Shown piece after piece: positions 46,241-57,055 of a stretch of 64,000 bases of DNA (the stretch's first letter is position 1; each line of letters begins with the position of its first letter). The position numbers were made by a program, and so were the translations under genes. Under the pieces are notes generated by a model that saw only the letters and a program-made list of their open reading frames with translations, ran no database searches and was not told the origin of the DNA. The stretch is from Rhizomys pruinosus (Eukaryota > Chordata > Mammalia > Rodentia > Spalacidae): assembly GCA_009823505.1 (NCBI GenBank), contig VZQC01000265.1:961300-1025299 (forward strand). The letters run 5' to 3'.

Positions 46241-47639
46241 ATGTTCTAGCACACAGTTGTAAATGTGGTAAGGCAATGTGGAGATTTTGGTGCCTGCATC
46301 AGAATGGGGTTTCACAGGAGCTCACAGAGGGGTTCCTGTAGGATGACATCCAACCCATTCAAGGGCTCTAAGCAAATAAAAGGCAGACATTCTGATAGAG
46401 AGTAAGCCTTTTTCTCTGCAGCCTGTCAACATTTGCTTTTAATTCTACAAATAACTTTAGTGTGGGATGGAGAGCAATGTAAACAGTCATTTAAAAGGTG
46501 TGTCTTTGCTAGGGTTAAGCAATTATATTGATCAAAAGCTGTTTTACTAGACATGATAGAAACTATATAAAAGTCAGCAGGTGTGACTCCCTAAACAGTT
46601 CATGACAAAAACCAATTACCACCCACCAAAAACAGGAGCTTATTACACCCAAGTTATATTGTTGGTTTTTGTACACCCATCCTTTCACTTAGCAAGGGCT
46701 GATATCTCCCTAAACACCTGCCTTCGCTAGATAATTCTGTTTTTCTTCTTTATTCTGCTTGTATTGACACAATTCTTTCTCTCTTGGTAAAAGACATCTG
46801 CCCATTATAAGGGTCAACTGCAATTAGGTCTGCAGCCACCACTGGGAGATTGCTTCCTCGGTCACTATTGGCAGTTGGCTTATGTAAGGGCTCTAGGTTC
46901 TTATCTTTGTAGTTCAGGAGGCAGCTGAAGTTACTTCTCCACTGCTGGAGAAGAACCCCTAATCAGAATGGTCTCAATGCGTCTCTTTGGATACAGAATA
47001 ATAACTGTTCCTGTTTGGTGGCACCCTTACTGATTTTAAACATAGAGGAAGACAACAAAATTGAGGCTCCCACCTTAGCAATGGAACTTGTGCCTCTGAC
47101 CCAGCTATACTCCAGTAATTGGTTTTTACACAACCTGTTTTAAAGGGAACACATGACAAATCTCTCAAAGGTCAGTGGAAACAGGCACAGTCTGCTTTGA
47201 AGTCTCAGTAAAGGAGGAAAAACCTTCTAGTAAGGGAACATGCAGGACTAATGATTTCCACTCACTGCAGGGAGAAGCCAACACCAGCTGGGAATAGATC
47301 TGTCAGTGGTGAGGAGCACGGTGAGGAGAGCATGCTGCTAAATCCATTCAATGCTGAATTTAAAATACGACCCATAGATACACACATCAAGTATAAGTGG
47401 ACCATCCTTTGAAGAGAACAAGTACCCTAAAAGATGCACAATTTTCCCTGTGTAGCTATACAGGGAAATTTTTTTCTTTTACCTTCTAATTTTATCCTGA
47501 CCTTGCATCCCTATTAAAGGCCACAGAATTGGTAGGGCAGCAAGCTGAAAATCAATGAACTTTATTTTTAAAGTGATAATGGAGGACCTGTGTCTGCCAG
47601 ATGTCATTCCATAAAGATCAACTCAAGAGATTAACTTAA
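46241..47639. other. Unique-looking non-coding DNA
   Basis: Nothing recognised. Confidence 0.45.
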
Positions 47640-48026
47640 TGGGGCTGGAGAGATGGCTCAGTGACTACGAGCACTGGGACTTCTTGCAGAGGACCTGGAT
47701 TCTGTTCCAAGGGCTCAGATGGCAACTCACGTCTGTAACTCCAGTTCCAGGGGATTTGATGCCCTCTGCTGACCTCTATGGGCATTGCATCAACATGGTA
47801 CACAGACAAACATACAGGCAAAATACTTGGCAGCTAAGAGCACTGACCAGTCTTGCAGAGGACCCAGGTTCAATTCCTAGCACCCACATGGCAGCTAACA
47901 ACAATCTATACTCCATTTCCAGAGATCTGACATCCTCTTCTGACCTCTGTGGGCATTGTACAACAAGGGTGCACCTACCTAGATGCAAGCAATACACTTA
48001 TATACATAGAATATAAAATAAAATAA
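47640..48026 (+). repeat. Two tandem B2 SINEs
   Basis: First B2 47,640-47,820 (head tggggctggagagatggctc). The second, 47,825-48,026, lacks the first bases of the head (ttggcagctaagagcactg) and ends in a tail of AAAATAAAATAA, which abuts the KNSTRN pseudogene. Confidence 0.9.
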
Positions 48027-50643
48027 TTTTTTATTCACAGAAATATTTATTTTGAAGCTCGTACTTTAAAAAACACTAAAAGTGATTCAGATGAAAAGCT
48101 GCAGATGCAGTCTCAGGCGGTATCACCACTGTGTGTACCTTCACTCCCTTTATTAAGCCAAAAACTTCCAGCAATTTTTAGGTTCATGAATTTAGCTCAA
48201 CAAGATGGACCTGTCCCAAGCTGTGTTCCAAAGTTGGAAAGGGGACAGCATGGCTCCTCAGTGATGTCTCCCACATAGCGCATAGTGCAGTTGTGATCAA
48301 GGGTTGCTTCCCATGCACCTGAATGAGGGCCTCTAGATCCTCCAAGGTGGCTGGTGACTGTTCCATGCTCTGTTGTCCAGGAGGTGGAGTCAAGTTTCCA
48401 GACCCTCTTTTACAGGCCTACATGTGAGGCTTAGGAGAGCTGACCACTCTGAAGGTGGAGAAATCTGCTCAGAGGAGGAACAGCATCCTAGCAGAGGAGG
48501 AACTCCATCCTAGCAGAGGAGGAACTCCATCCTAGCAGAGGAGGAACACCATCCTAGCAGAGGAGGAACTCCATCCTAGCAGAGGAGGAACTCCATCCTA
48601 GCAGAGGAGGAGCTCCATCCTAGCAGAGGAGGAACTCCATCCTAGCAGAGGAGGAACTCCATCCTAGCAGAGGAGGAACTCCATCCTAGCAGAGGAGGAA
48701 CTCCATCCTAGCAGAGGAGGAACTCCATCCTAGCAGAGGAGGAACTCCATCCTAGCAGAGGAGGAACTCCATCCTAGCAGAGGAGGAACTCCATCCTAGC
48801 AGAGGAGGAACTCCATCCTAGCAGAGGAGGAACTCCATCCTAGCAGAGGAGGAACTCCATCCTAGCAGAGGAGGAACTCCATCCTAGCAGAGGAGGAACT
48901 CCATCCTAGCAGAGGAGGAACTCCATCCTAGCAGAGGAGGAACTCCATCCTAGCAGAGGAGGAACTCCATCCTAGCAGAGGAGGAACTCCATCCTAGCAG
49001 AGGAGGAACTCCATCCTAGCAGAGGAGGAACTCCATCCTAGCAGAGGAGGAACTCCATCCTAGCAGAGGAGGAACTCCATCCTAGCAGAGGAGGAACTCC
49101 ATCCTAGCAGAGGAGGAACTCCATCCTAGCAGAGGAGGAACTCCATCCTAGCAGAGGAGGAACTCCATCCTAGCAGAGGAGGAACTCCATCCTAGCAGAG
49201 GAGGAACAGCATCCTAGCAGAGGAGGAACACCATCCTAGCAGAGGAGGAACTCCATCCTAGCAGAGGAGGAACTCCATCCTAGCAGAGGAGGAACTCCAT
49301 CCTAGCAGAGGAGGAACAGCATCCTAGCAGAGGAGGAACACCATCCTAGCAGAGGAGGAACTCCATCCTAGCAGAGGAGGAACTCCATCCTAGCAGAGGA
49401 GGAACTCCATCCTAGCAGAGGAGGAACTCCATCCTAGCAGAGGAGGAACACCATCCTAGCAGAGGAGGAACTCCATCCTAGCAGAGGAGGAGCTCCATCC
49501 TAGCAGAGGAGGAACAGCATCCTAGCAGAGGAGGAGCATCATCCTAGCAGAGGAGGAACAGCCTCCTAGCAGAGGAGGAGCTCCATCCTAGCAGAGGAGG
49601 AACAGCCTCCTAGCAGAGGAGGAGCTCCATCCTAGCAGAGGAGGAACTCCATCCTAGCAGAGGAGGAACTCCATCCTAGCAGAAACTTCCTTTAGTCAGA
49701 TGAACTACTGAGGAAACTTTTTACACTGTAGATAGTGAATCCTTGAAGATCATGGCCAGGAAGGTGACCTAAGTGGCTTCCTCTGAACTTATCCATAAGA
49801 GGGAGGGAGCCTGCTGGCCACTTGCTTTTTATTACATTTCTAGTAGCTGTTCCATTTCTTCCAGGACTATAGTAAAATCACTAGCTTGATCATTACATAC
49901 AGTCTTCTGTTATAGGAATCGGGCCCTTTCTTCTTCTTTCAACTTCAACTTTATCTTTAAAGCCTGAAAGTCCTCCATCTTCTTGGCAGTTTCATTGAAA
50001 ACCTTCAGCTCATCTTGCAAAGTTTCTAACAGCAGCATGGGGTCCGTGTGATCAGTCGTGGATTCCTGCTGTGATGCCAGGGTCTCGTGACCTGGGTTGA
50101 GACCTTTGCTCTCCAAAATCGCTAAACAGTTTTCCTGAAACTTCTCCAGCAGCTAATTCCACTTTCAGGGTTAGGTTCTTCAATTCTCCCTGAGTTTCAG
50201 TCAACTTCTGGTGTACCTGCTTGTTGACAGCCTTGAGGAGCTGGTTTTTATCCTTGAGTTCTTCCTCTGATTTTTGCTTACTCAGTGGTTTGTAGCCCTT
50301 TCTGATGTTCTTCCTGATAGCAGTCTCTTCAGCTTTGTCTGTCCATTCTCTCGTCTCAGTTTGGTGACTTGTAATAGTCTCTGAACTTCCTGAATGAAGC
50401 TGTCTGGTCACATCAACTTCTTTGGACTTAACAGGTAACAGACTCTTAGAAGTAGCTTGAGTTTGTGTATCTGGCTGCAGGCCGCTGCTCTGTACTGAGG
50501 GGGCATGCACGCAGCACCCCGTCTTAACGACACTGGTTCTCATCATGAGGGGGCTTGTCTGGGCCCCGGCTGCCAGCCGTGCTGGCCTGCAGTCTTCACC
50601 GCTCTCATTCAAAAGGTGATCTGCTGCAAAGGCGGTCCTCCAA
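48027..50643 (-). pseudogene. KNSTRN: KNSTRN processed pseudogene (5'-truncated)
   Basis: Minus-strand homologue of small kinetochore-associated protein (kinastrin), a coiled-coil spindle protein. Coding homology runs from about 50,640 to the stop at 49,832-49,834: SKSLLPVKSKEVD, RKGYKPLSKQKSEEELKDKN, LTETQGELKNLTLKVE, then LESKGLNP, QESTTDHTDPMLLLETLQ and finally EEMEQLLEM followed by TAA. No introns interrupt it, so it is a retrocopy. The N-terminal part is missing. Lesions are a frame slip and return near 50,310-50,380, a 4-nt insertion at 50,153-50,156, and a stop at 49,910-49,912. The 3' part has AATAAA (TTTATT at 48,046-48,051) about 14 nt before a short A-run (T at 48,027-48,032). aaaataaaata at 48,015-48,025 and 50,644-50,654 may be the TSD, though it is low-complexity. 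I identified the parent from memory of the human protein. Confidence 0.87.
48469..49678 (+). repeat. 22-bp minisatellite, 55 units
   Basis: Consensus begins GCAGAGGAGGAACTCC and ends ATCCTA. Unit starts fall at 48,469 plus multiples of 22 all the way to the partial unit at 49,679, so no unit has gained or lost a base. Variants (aacagc, aacacc, agctcc, agcatc, agcctcc) cluster at the two ends and near 49,205-49,345, while a long central block from about 48,625 to 49,200 is uniform. It lies in the 3'-UTR-like part of the KNSTRN pseudogene. 22 is not a multiple of three, so it is not coding. Confidence 0.98.
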
Positions 50644-50654
50644 AAAATAAAATA

Positions 50655-51045
50655 TTTTTTAAAAAAACATGTCAAGTTTACATATATACATGTATAATGT
50701 GTCATCTATATTTAAGAGGTACAAATATATCAAGTGTGTATTACTTCCATGTAAGGCATAATGTACGGAATGTATTACAACTGAAGCTGGTGAGGAACTC
50801 TGCCTTGAATTCTGCTGCTCTGTGAGATGGCATGTGATCCAGCTTCCCATTTCTATGATGAAAGCAAGATCACACATATGAAGATGTGATCCAATGACAT
50901 CAGATCAATGTTGCTGATTTTTCAAGTATTTTTTTGCTAGACATTTGATTGAATTTAGAATTTAAATTCCCCAATAATCTAAGACCCATAGGGTTTGAAT
51001 CCATTCATCATATGATATGACTTGCAGGTGACTTGAGTTATATAC
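50655..51045. other. AT-rich non-coding DNA
   Basis: Flank 5' of the pseudogene. Nothing recognised. Confidence 0.45.
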
Positions 51046-51320
51046 AGGGTCATGAATTAAAATTTAATCCCCATTGTAAAGTGTTAAGAGGGTAGGAACT
51101 CAAGCCAGCTAGAGTATTTAGAGATGAGCATTTGGGAGGTGAGTAGATATCATTAGGTAGAATCCCCATGATGGAATTCTGGTAACTTTATCGAAAGGAG
51201 AGAGACCAGAGACACACATTTCCACGTTCTCTGCTCTTACCATGAGATGTCCTGTCCCACCTTGGGACTTTGCCACCAGAGGATGATGACCAGATATGGG
51301 CCCTTAGATGTTCAGAACTA
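51046..51320 (+). mobile_element. MaLR/MLT1-like LTR fragment
   Basis: gggtcatgaattaaaatttaatccccattgt-type start, ggaactcaagccagctagag, gggaggtgagtagatatcat and ccagaggatgatgacc recall an ancient MaLR LTR. Confidence 0.5.
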
Positions 51321-51609
51321 TAATCCAAATAACGTTACCTAGCGTTAGATATTTCATTACGGTGATGCAACGTGAATTCCAGCAGCATTTGACTTCCTTC
51401 CACACACATTTCACCCAAGCTCTTTGTAGTCAGCACAATGCTCAACTTCCTTTGTTCCTGTCCATCCTTAGCCAGAGAAGACCACAGTCATTTCCAAAAA
51501 GAAAAAGTGGGCAACGAAGCAAAGTTTCGTTGGACAACAAATTGAAGTGGTGGAGGATCAGTTAGGGCCCTGGAGTCTTTAGACATGAGAGTCAGTTAAT
51601 TGCTTAGCC

Positions 51610-51640
<31 letters not shown>

Positions 51641-51770
51641 AGAATCAAGAGCATTCAAATGGTTGTGAATTAGAATCCAGTGTCACTAATTTCCCTCCCA
51701 AGATATACTGGAAAGACACAACATTTAAAAACAGAAGAAAAACATTAAGCCCCAATCTTTAGCTGGGCAG
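51321..51770. other. Unique-looking DNA with poly(A) run
   Basis: An uninterrupted A-run of about 28 bases lies at 51,609-51,637. The sequence to its left is not a SINE I recognise, so it could be the tail of an unrecognised retrocopy. Confidence 0.45.
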
Positions 51771-51839
51771 CTCCTATCAGGAATCTGCTCTGACCCTAAT
51801 TAAATTCCCTCTGGTGTAGAAAGCACAAATCCATTGAAT

Positions 51840-52700
51840 CCCTGAGCCCAGCGGCAGAAGAGGGGAGACAGGTAGGAACTGGGTGTCTTGGCGAGCGGAT
51901 TGTTGATCCTTTGGTCCTGCGTCTTTGGTTTTGATTGGCCTTTGTGGCTGTGAGGTTGGAGTTATCCTCCCAGCTGGGATTAAGGTGTGGTCTTTGGCTT
52001 GATTAGATCTAGTGGCTGTGGGGGGCGGAGTTACCTCCCAGCCGGTATTAAAGGCACGCTTGTGTGACTCTTGAGATTTGAGATCTCCTGAGCCCAGCGC
52101 AGGTGCCGGGGCAACGAGGCTGAAGAGCCCCCCCCCCCCCCCCAGCCACTGAATACGAAGAAGGATCTGAAGGAGGCAACAGCAAGCACGCCTTCAACAC
52201 AGTAAAGAGGCATTTAGGACTCACATCGGAATACAGGCAAGGAAGCCCATATGCCAGGATCACGAAGAGAAGACAACACTGGAAGGGGCAGGATATCCCA
52301 CGCCAAGCGTTACCAAACCTATGGACGACTCTGCAGTGGGATCCCTCCAGGGATGCCCCAGGACACAGACATCAGAAACACAATTGGGAACATACTTAAA
52401 GAACTACAAGATCATAAAGAACAAATTAAAGAACTAAGAAAAGAGAATGAGGACCGAGAGAGAGAGAGAATGACAAGCTCCGGAAGGAAGTAGAAACACT
52501 GAAAAGATCCCATGCTGAAAAAGAAAAAGAAACCAACCAGCAAACAAAAGAGCTATAGAAAGCACAAATCCAGATGTATGGAGAGGACTTTTTAGAACAA
52601 GAACCAAAATTAAATTTCAAACCTATGATAGTAGCCTGAAAAATTTAAAACCACAAAAAGAGAACATAGCATTATAGTCAGAAAAAAAGACAAACCACAA
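51840..52700 (+). mobile_element. Probable L1 5' end: UTR monomers and ORF1 start
   Basis: Two similar GC-rich units stand at about 51,938-51,990 and 52,010-52,060 (gtggctgtg, ggagttacctcccagc, ttaaaggc), like promoter monomers of rodent L1. A C-run at 52,128-52,143 and an ATG at 52,251 follow. The frame 52,251-52,493 begins MPGSRREDN and turns into a coiled-coil region (TIGNILKELQDHKEQIKELR), as expected for an ORF1-like protein. It is broken near 52,490 by a frameshift, with further stops after. An LTR origin is the alternative. Confidence 0.5.
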
Positions 52701-52874
52701 CTCACAGATGAAAGGATTAGATAAAAACAGGTAGCTGGATGTGAGTCACTAAAACTTCTATAAAAAAATTTTTTAAAAATAGAGAACTTTCACAGAATAC
52801 CTGTAGTTTCCAGATCACAGGAAGAAATCAAAACACTTTAGAGGCGTTTCAGATAATATTTTCTCCTGTTGAAA

Positions 52875-53185
52875 CAGGAGCGAAGAGCTGGGGGAGATGG
52901 CTCACTGAGCAAGCATGGGAGTCTTCAGTTTGGATGCCCAGAACCCATACCAAAGCCAAGTAGCACATACCTAAAACCACAGCTCTGGGGGACAGAGATT
53001 GGGAGATCCTGGGGGTTCATAGGCCAGCCAGTCCAGCTGAAATGGTCTACTCAAGATCAGTGAGAGACCCTGTCTCAAAAAATAAGGTGGGGAAGCATTT
53101 GAGGAAAAACAGCCTAACATCAGCCTCTGGCTTCCACACATGCCCCCATGGGTGAGTGCTCCCAGAGACATGCATATCACAACAC

Positions 53186-53225
<40 letters not shown>

Positions 53226-53230
53226 TGAGT
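52875..53230 (+). repeat. B4 SINE with (CA)n tail
   Basis: gagctgggggagatggctca, then the B1-derived part (aggccagccagtccagct, gagagaccctgtctc), cctctggcttccacacatg, and the CA tract 53,184-53,225. Confidence 0.93.
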
Positions 53231-53589
53231 AATAGATTCATGGGTGTATGGGTGCGTATGTTGCATATACAGAGAGAGGAGGTGCTGCTCTTAACTCCAA
53301 TGCCTCATTTGCTTCCTTTTCCTCCTGTGTTTGTCCCAGTCTGTTCAGGAGCTCACTACCCCCTCCTCATGTCACTAGCTCCATTTCTACTCTCAGACGA
53401 CCTTGATGAACTATAAAGCATGAACTGTTATACTTTATTGGTGGACAGCATACCAGGATAGCTTTCTGTGGCAAAGCATATCAGACTTTTATCATAGTAT
53501 TTGAAAATAGACTGCAGATATTTGAGTGGGTATATGCACCTATATATATACACTTTGGGAAATGTCCTATGCTCTAAACAACAGTAAAG
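53231..53589. other. Unique-looking non-coding DNA
   Basis: Nothing recognised. Confidence 0.45.
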
Positions 53590-53847
53590 AAAGGTGAAGG
53601 CCTAGCGGTTAAGAGCGCTGACCGCTCTTACAGAGGACCCAGGTTCGATCCCCAGCACCCACATGGCGGCCGAGAACCGTCTGAAACTCCAATTCCAGGA
53701 GAACTCCAGTTCCAGGGGAATCCGAGACCCTCTTCTGACCTCCACGGCATTTCACGACACGGGTGCACAAACTTGCATGCAGACAGTACATTCATACATA
53801 TATGGAAATAAAATTAATAAAAAAAAATTAAAAAAAAAAAGGTGAAG
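53590..53847 (+). repeat. 5'-truncated young B2 SINE with TSD
   Basis: The insert 53,600-53,837 is flanked by aaaggtgaag at 53,590-53,599 and 53,838-53,847. It lacks the first 15 or so bases of the head. B box aggttcgatccccagc is intact, and the doubled motif is at 53,686-53,719. Low divergence suggests a recent insertion. Confidence 0.95.
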
Positions 53848-53851
53848 TAGA

Positions 53852-53955
53852 TCTGGGTGCATGGCTCATGCATTTTAGAGGCTGAGGCAGGAGGAAGGGC
53901 ATAAATTTGAGGCTAGCCTGGGCTACAGAATGAGATGCTGTCTCAGAAAAATAAA
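53852..53955 (+). repeat. B1-like SINE, old
   Basis: gaggctgaggcaggagga, tttgaggctagcctgggc, gatgctgtctcag. Confidence 0.7.
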
Positions 53956-53968
53956 AAAGAAAGTAAGG

Positions 53969-54015
<47 letters not shown>

Positions 54016-54028
54016 AAGGAAAGAAAAA

Positions 54029-54063
<35 letters not shown>

Positions 54064-54123
54064 GAAGGAAGGAAGGAAGGAAGGAAGGAAGGAAGGAAGG
54101 AAGGAAGGAAGGAAGGAAAGAAG
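53956..54123 (+). repeat. Compound purine microsatellite
   Basis: (GA)n at about 53,975-54,008, then (GAAA)n to 54,061 and (GGAA)n to 54,117, all purine on the plus strand for about 170 bases. Open frames on both strands are translations of the repeat. Confidence 0.98.
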
Positions 54124-54560
54124 GTGGAGTAGAAGGAGTTCTGCATGCTTCTAAACAGGTTTGTTTTACTAAATTGGAATGTAAAGATGATGCTTCACAA
54201 GATCCGTTCTCAGGCTTCCCCCACTCCCGTCTCAATACTTGTCTTTGTGGAAAACATCTTTTGTCGCCCCTCAAACATTCATTACTCTCTCCAAGAGGAC
54301 AGCAGCAAAGGTTTGGCTGATTCTAGAGGACAGCCTTGATCTGCTGCCAACGAGTGCCTTGGTTGGGATATGAACCTACACGCACAACCTTAACCTCAGT
54401 GGCCTGATGCTCTTTAGGCTTACTCCTTGCTCATGTCATAGCCAAAGCAGGTTGGTAACTCTTCCAGGAGGTGACTGGGAATCAAAACTCCTTCCATCTT
54501 GAATTGCCACCATCTTACACATGTGGCCTTTGAAGTTATTGAAGAAGGAAGAGGAGGAGG
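54124..54560. other. Unique-looking non-coding DNA
   Basis: Nothing recognised. Confidence 0.45.
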
Positions 54561-54561
54561 A

Positions 54562-54564
<3 letters not shown>

Positions 54565-54608
<44 letters not shown>
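54565..54608 (+). repeat. (GA)n microsatellite
   Basis: About 20 uninterrupted GA units. Confidence 0.97.
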
Positions 54609-54613
<5 letters not shown>

Positions 54614-55199
54614 CCTTTGCACACAGGGCTTCATGCCAGGCTTAGAAGAAGCTTGATATTTCTTCTAGATAGGTAATACTGGCCAGAATCTGGTCATATG
54701 GCTCTAGTCTAACTGCAGTGGTATTTGAGAAATGCAATCTCCCAGTATGCCAGGCTGATATTTAGCCAGCTCTACATAAGTGATATTTTCTTTGAACTTT
54801 GAGTATTCTAAAGAGGCAAAGAGAACAAAGAATAAGGGAAAAAAATAAGCAAGTCTGTTATTCCAGTACAATCAGACATATTGGGGATGTAATATCTCCA
54901 AATGGGCAAACTCAAGGCGGGAACATCTAAAATTTACTTTCCATCCCAGAGGGCATGGAAGCCACAGCTTATAAGAACTGTTCTACCTAAAGAACGTGAC
55001 AAGGTATGAAACCTTCCTGCAATACTGCAGGGCCCCAAGGTGGACGCACGTCTCTGAAAGAAGGAGCAACAGGTCCTGAGAACTATCGCATAGGTATTGT
55101 TGTTCTCTAGAGAAAGCAAGACGAGGGGAGGAAGTCGTGGCTGGCCTGGGGTAGGAGGGCCCATAACCTTCCTTCAAAGAGTGGGGGACCCTAATATAG
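54609..55199. other. Unique-looking non-coding DNA
   Basis: Nothing recognised. Confidence 0.45.
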
Positions 55200-55680
55200 A
55201 GAAAATCATGTCTCTTTATATGCTGTGTTCCCCTCAGATACTCCCCAGGTCAGAGAATCCTACCTTCCAGTAGCCCAAGCCAGACTCCTCTCTCCCTACC
55301 TTCTGCCCACACAGAGCCCTGGCTGACTCATCCCTGCCTTTCCAAGGCCTCCCACTCTAGTCACTGCCTCAGTCCAAGCTCATCATTCCTCCCTGGACTT
55401 CTGCCACAGCCTCCTCCCGATCTCCCTGCTTCCAGCTTGTCCCGACCCACTGCATGTTTGCTTCAGGCCTCTTCACAAGACATTAAGTGGATCCCGTCCA
55501 TAGGCAGCCTTAAGTCTTGCAGTTCCCACTGCCTTTAGAACAAGCTCAACATCCTTGGCAAAATCAGCAGAGCTTGGCACAGCTGGTTACTCGCTTGGTC
55601 CCTCAACCTCCCCTCCTGCCCTCACCCCTTCTCCCTAGTGCCTCACCAGCATGCTATACTCTGCTCAACTGCTAGATTTA
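55200..55680 (+). mobile_element. Ancient mammalian repeat, L2-like
   Basis: Wording such as ctggacttctgccacagcc, gatctccctgcttccagc and cctttagaacaagctcaaca resembles a widely shared old mammalian repeat. Family uncertain. Confidence 0.35.
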
Positions 55681-55884
55681 AGCTTCCCAGAGAAACACGA
55701 ATCCCCTACTCTGGCAAGAGAGACTCAAGACTCCACTTTGCCTGAAGCTCCTGCTCGCCTCATACTTCCCACTTAGATGGAATTAGCTCAAGGCTCCTCT
55801 GATGGAAATCTGAAAGGAATTGCTTGAACACACTGCCTTCCATCTTAAAGTGAGACTCTGACCAAATTATATATCATGACCCAT

Positions 55885-56059
55885 TATGGTCTGAATGCAA
55901 ATTCCCTGAAGGCTCATGTGTTAAAGGATTGGTTGCTAGCTAGTGGGCTTTGGGGAGATGATTGGACCAAGAGAGCTCTAACATAACAGTTTAACTCATT
56001 GATGAGGCTTGGTTAGAGGAAGTAGTTCACCAAGGGACATACATGCCTTTGAAGGGTAT

Positions 56060-56115
<56 letters not shown>

Positions 56116-56330
56116 CCAGGTACCTGAGCACCCAGAGGTGAGCAATTCTGTCTGATTTTCTACCTTCTCTCTGCCACAATAGGCAGTCCTATCCCAGGCC
56201 CACAGGGAGGGCACCGAACAACCATGGATGGAAACCTCAGAAACTGTGAGCCAAAATTACTCTTTCCTCCTTTAAGTTGGATTTTCCCAACTTTGTCACT
56301 GCAAGGAAAGGCTGACTCAGCCCCAGGACA
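55885..56330 (+). mobile_element. MLT1/MaLR-like LTR with (CT)n
   Basis: ggtctgaatgcaaattccc, ggggagatgattggacc, and the late aaactgtgagccaaaattac with ctttgtcactgcaaggaaagg are MaLR LTR landmarks. A (CT)n tract at 56,067-56,111 has expanded inside it. Confidence 0.7.
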
Positions 56331-56594
56331 TTGCTTGGCAAGGATGGGAGTAAAAATACTGTTATTAGGAAGAATAAAGCTTGCCTCATATAGATGAAAC
56401 TGTGGTCCTAGTATAGAGTATGCCTCAGAGTGGCCCCCTACATCCTCCTTGATGCACTAGAGAACGCTGGTCTCAAATCCATACCCCGTCTTCATTACTC
56501 TTTCTACAGATCTGAGTCCCTCTAAGCCTTTTCTCCTATGGAATTATCAGCAACAAGACAACAGTAAGACAATACAATATTGACCTTGACTTGA
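56331..56594. other. Unique-looking non-coding DNA
   Basis: Nothing recognised. Confidence 0.45.
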
Positions 56595-57055
56595 TATAGT
56601 TTACAAGTCTTTTTTTAATTTTTTTAAATTTTTTAATTTTTTTGGTCTTTTCAAGATGGGGGTCTCTCTGTAGCCCCAGCTGTCCTGGAACTCTGTAGAC
56701 CAGGCTGGCCTTGAACTCACAAAGATCCACCTGCCTCTGTCTCCCAAGTGCTAGGATTAAAGGCATGCGCCACCATGCCCGGCCACAAGTCTTTTTTTAA
56801 ATTTTTATTTATTTATATTTTATGTGTGTGAATGTACTGTCTGCGTGTAGGTTTGTGCACCCATGTTGTGCAATGCTGCGGAGGTCAGAAGAGGGTGTCA
56901 GATTTCCCTGGAACTGGAGTTCTCCTGGAATTGGAGTTACAGACGGTTCTCAGCCACCATGTGGGTGCTGGGGATTGAACCCAGGTCCTCTGCAAGAGCA
57001 GTCGGTGCCCTTAACTGCTAGGCTATCTCTCCAGCCCCTATAGTTTACAAGTCTT
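56595..57055 (-). repeat. Antisense B2 with B1 inserted at its edge
   Basis: The B2 (about 56,801-57,038, doubled motif at 56,905-56,939) has its own TSD, tatagtttacaagtctt, at 56,595-56,611 and 57,039-57,055. A B1 (about 56,640-56,784) has a nested TSD, acaagtctttttttaa, at 56,603-56,618 and 56,785-56,800. The B2 therefore came first and the B1 later entered its T-rich edge. Confidence 0.93.

Noticed and set aside
48469..49678. CRISPR-like array of regularly spaced repeats
   Set aside because: Units are head-to-tail 22-mers with no spacers, in a mammalian genome. This is a minisatellite.
50052..50705. 217-codon minus-strand ORF as a functional gene
   Set aside because: It is the intron-less, 5'-truncated KNSTRN retrocopy. 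The frame leaves the KNSTRN reading at the 4-nt insertion (50,153-50,156), and the continuation has a stop at 49,910.
52010..52145. CpG-island promoter of a host gene
   Set aside because: The GC-rich stretch is short, repeats itself, and is followed by a coiled-coil frame typical of a retroelement. No downstream exons are visible.
53640..53660. tRNA genes suggested by A/B-box motifs such as ggttcgatcccc
   Set aside because: These motifs are the tRNA-derived heads of B2/B4/ID SINEs. No complete cloverleaf with acceptor stem is present.
53828..54274. 148-codon Ser/Phe/Leu-rich ORF
   Set aside because: Translation of the complement of (GAAA)n and (GGAA)n repeats.
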